A stretch of DNA of 19,135 nt. Source: Asterionellopsis glacialis. Lineage: Eukaryota > Bacillariophyta > Plagiogrammaphyceae > Rhaphoneidales > Asterionellopsidaceae. The DNA lies in NCBI GenBank assembly GCA_014885115.2, contig WKLE02000011.1, positions 1-19,135 of the forward strand, in the 5' to 3' direction. The notes under the pieces are model-generated. The model searched no databases. It had not been told where the DNA came from and worked only from the letters and a program-made list of their open reading frames with translations. Shown here one piece after another: positions 18,165 through 19,135 of this stretch. Every line of letters starts with the position of its first letter. The first letter of the stretch is position 1. The position numbers and the translations under genes are program-made.

Positions 18165-19133
18165 TTAATGGGTAATAATATGACTGATCCGTACTTGTGT
18201 TTCAAGTCCTGGTTTGACCTTGATGGAAAGATACGAATGACCATTATTACCAATATCAGCACCATCTTCTACAGGTACATGTGTTTTTAGGAGACGTACG
18301 CATTTACCGTTGAGCCATATATCCCAGGTAGTACTGAGGAGTCTTTTATTATTAAATTCAACCTCGATGTATTCATTTTCCATAAGCATATCTTCTGCAA
18401 CTTCTTTACCACAACATCCACATACTACCAATAATCCAACTTCCATTTTAGGTAATTTAAAGACTGCACGACCTTCGTTGCCAGTCTCTGCAGTTAGACC
18501 AGCACAACGGTCCGGAAAGGAACAAAATTCAGTTGTCTCCGCATATGTCTTTTGATCTGATTTGGGAACCATATTCCATGGACCAGCAGGTGTTACCCAT
18601 CCAGTCCAATTTTGTATTTCACCTCAATAGGGATTCAAATTATCATCGGCAGGTGTTAAACTTACACTGTACCAACCAAAGAATGGAAGTTCATAATTTA
18701 AACACGTGGGGGCTTCATCGACTGTACAATACAGTGGATCACAAAATATGGGTTCCGAAAAGTCAGATGCCATCATTATTGGACGTTCCTTGGACCATAG
18801 TTTATAAATTTCCTTCTTGGCCTTGATGGCATCTGCAATCATATCGAAGGCACCTAATACAGCCAAGGAATACGTGTAGGCATGTCCATCTGCGACTGTT
18901 TGAAATCCCAATGGTCCTGGATGTCAATTTCGAAAGACGACTCCCAATGAATTTTTTCATTCCTCATTTTGTTCTGTTTCACCGTATTGTGTTGCTTGAT
19001 GTATATAATCACCTACATGTCCACCAGAGAAGGCTGCAGTTGTTGAATTATTTTTCCACATACTATGGATTGCCTGTCTCATACAAAATGAATTATATCC
19101 ATAATCTTCATAGTAGTTTAAAAATGGAATACC
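18165..19133 (-). pseudogene. 3' part of a gene with in-frame TGA codons; runs off the window
   Basis: One minus-strand frame stays coherent from the right edge to a TAA at 18165-18167, interrupted by TGA at 18957-18959, 18924-18926 and 18624-18626. The first two lie inside a candidate 66-nt in-frame GT-AG intron (18917-18982), which if removed joins QYG to PLGFQTVADGHAYTYSL. The third sits between NPY and GEIQNWTGW, where a Trp codon would fit. The product has an alanine-rich helical region, several cysteines including CGCCG, Trp-rich segments and a beta-rich C-terminus ending RISHIITH. I do not recognise the family; a secreted hydrolase-type protein is possible but unproven. Coding composition continues on both sides of the third TGA, which fits a recent nonsense mutation or a sequencing error. 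A shorter product ending at 18624 is the other option. Confidence 0.6.
18917..18982 (-). other. Candidate 66-nt in-frame intron
   Basis: The donor is G|GTGAAAC at 18982 and the acceptor CATCCAG at 18917, read on the minus strand. The length is a multiple of three and the segment includes both upstream TGA codons. Splicing restores a continuous protein through this part of the gene. The polypyrimidine tract is weak. Confidence 0.5.
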
Positions 19134-19135
19134 AT

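Noticed and set aside
18310..18826. Plus-strand frames over the right-edge gene
   Set aside because: They are shadows of the coherent minus-strand frame.
18165..18911. Selenocysteine or reassigned TGA as explanation of the internal stops
   Set aside because: None of the three contexts resembles a selenoprotein motif, I see no selenocysteine-insertion structure, and TGA is a normal stop for the LRR and acidic-repeat genes.

Overview
The window is nuclear DNA of a eukaryote, most likely a diatom or a close stramenopile relative. It is AT-rich by eye. Genes are mostly intronless and well separated, and short-codon microsatellites (CAA, TTG, CAT) occur in flanks. Initiation contexts are eukaryotic (CCATGG, CAACATG, CAATG) with no Shine-Dalgarno pattern. 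At least two genes need GT-AG introns. Two predicted proteins have sequence features I associate with diatoms: a short nuclear-looking protein with an SSYDSAF...GLFADIA block and a YGWFVDMD block, and an RI-type LRR protein with an LWxxIL...MLKxKPxL tail. The lineage call is inference from these traits, not from a marker gene.

Layout: 1-1319 is non-coding with small palindromes. 1320-3251 (+) encodes a JmjC oxygenase that matches the JMJD4 lysyl-hydroxylase family, enlarged by Ser/Thr/Asn-rich insertions. 3252-4509 holds a MITE-like foldback and a separate strong hairpin. 4510-5648 (+) is a two-exon gene for a secreted cysteine-containing protein; its first exon is only the signal peptide. 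5649-6966 is non-coding and carries a cluster of TACCTGTACAGGTA-type palindromes. 6967-8496 (+) encodes an LRR protein. 9373-9852 (-), convergent with it, encodes a small acidic repeat protein.

9853-14728 is a gene-poor stretch of almost 5 kb. It holds hairpins, a diverged tandem duplication, a second and stronger palindrome island (12591-12656), an orphan open frame (12649-12867) and a diverged 149-bp-spaced direct repeat. Three same-orientation CACGTCAG elements lie in its last 1.4 kb. 14729-15625 (+) encodes the diatom-type SSYDSAF/YGWFVDMD protein. 15626-18164 has no convincing gene. 18165-19133 (-) is the 3' part of a gene running off the right edge. It is one continuous frame broken by three TGA codons: two lie within a plausible 66-nt in-frame intron, and the third looks like a Trp-to-stop change, so I annotate it as a probable pseudogene.

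The genes do not form an operon or an obvious shared pathway; they look like independent nuclear genes. The most unusual signal is non-coding: a recurring GTACC/GGTAC palindrome family concentrated in two islands and scattered between genes. I see no CRISPR array, tRNA, rRNA, complete transposon or viral gene.
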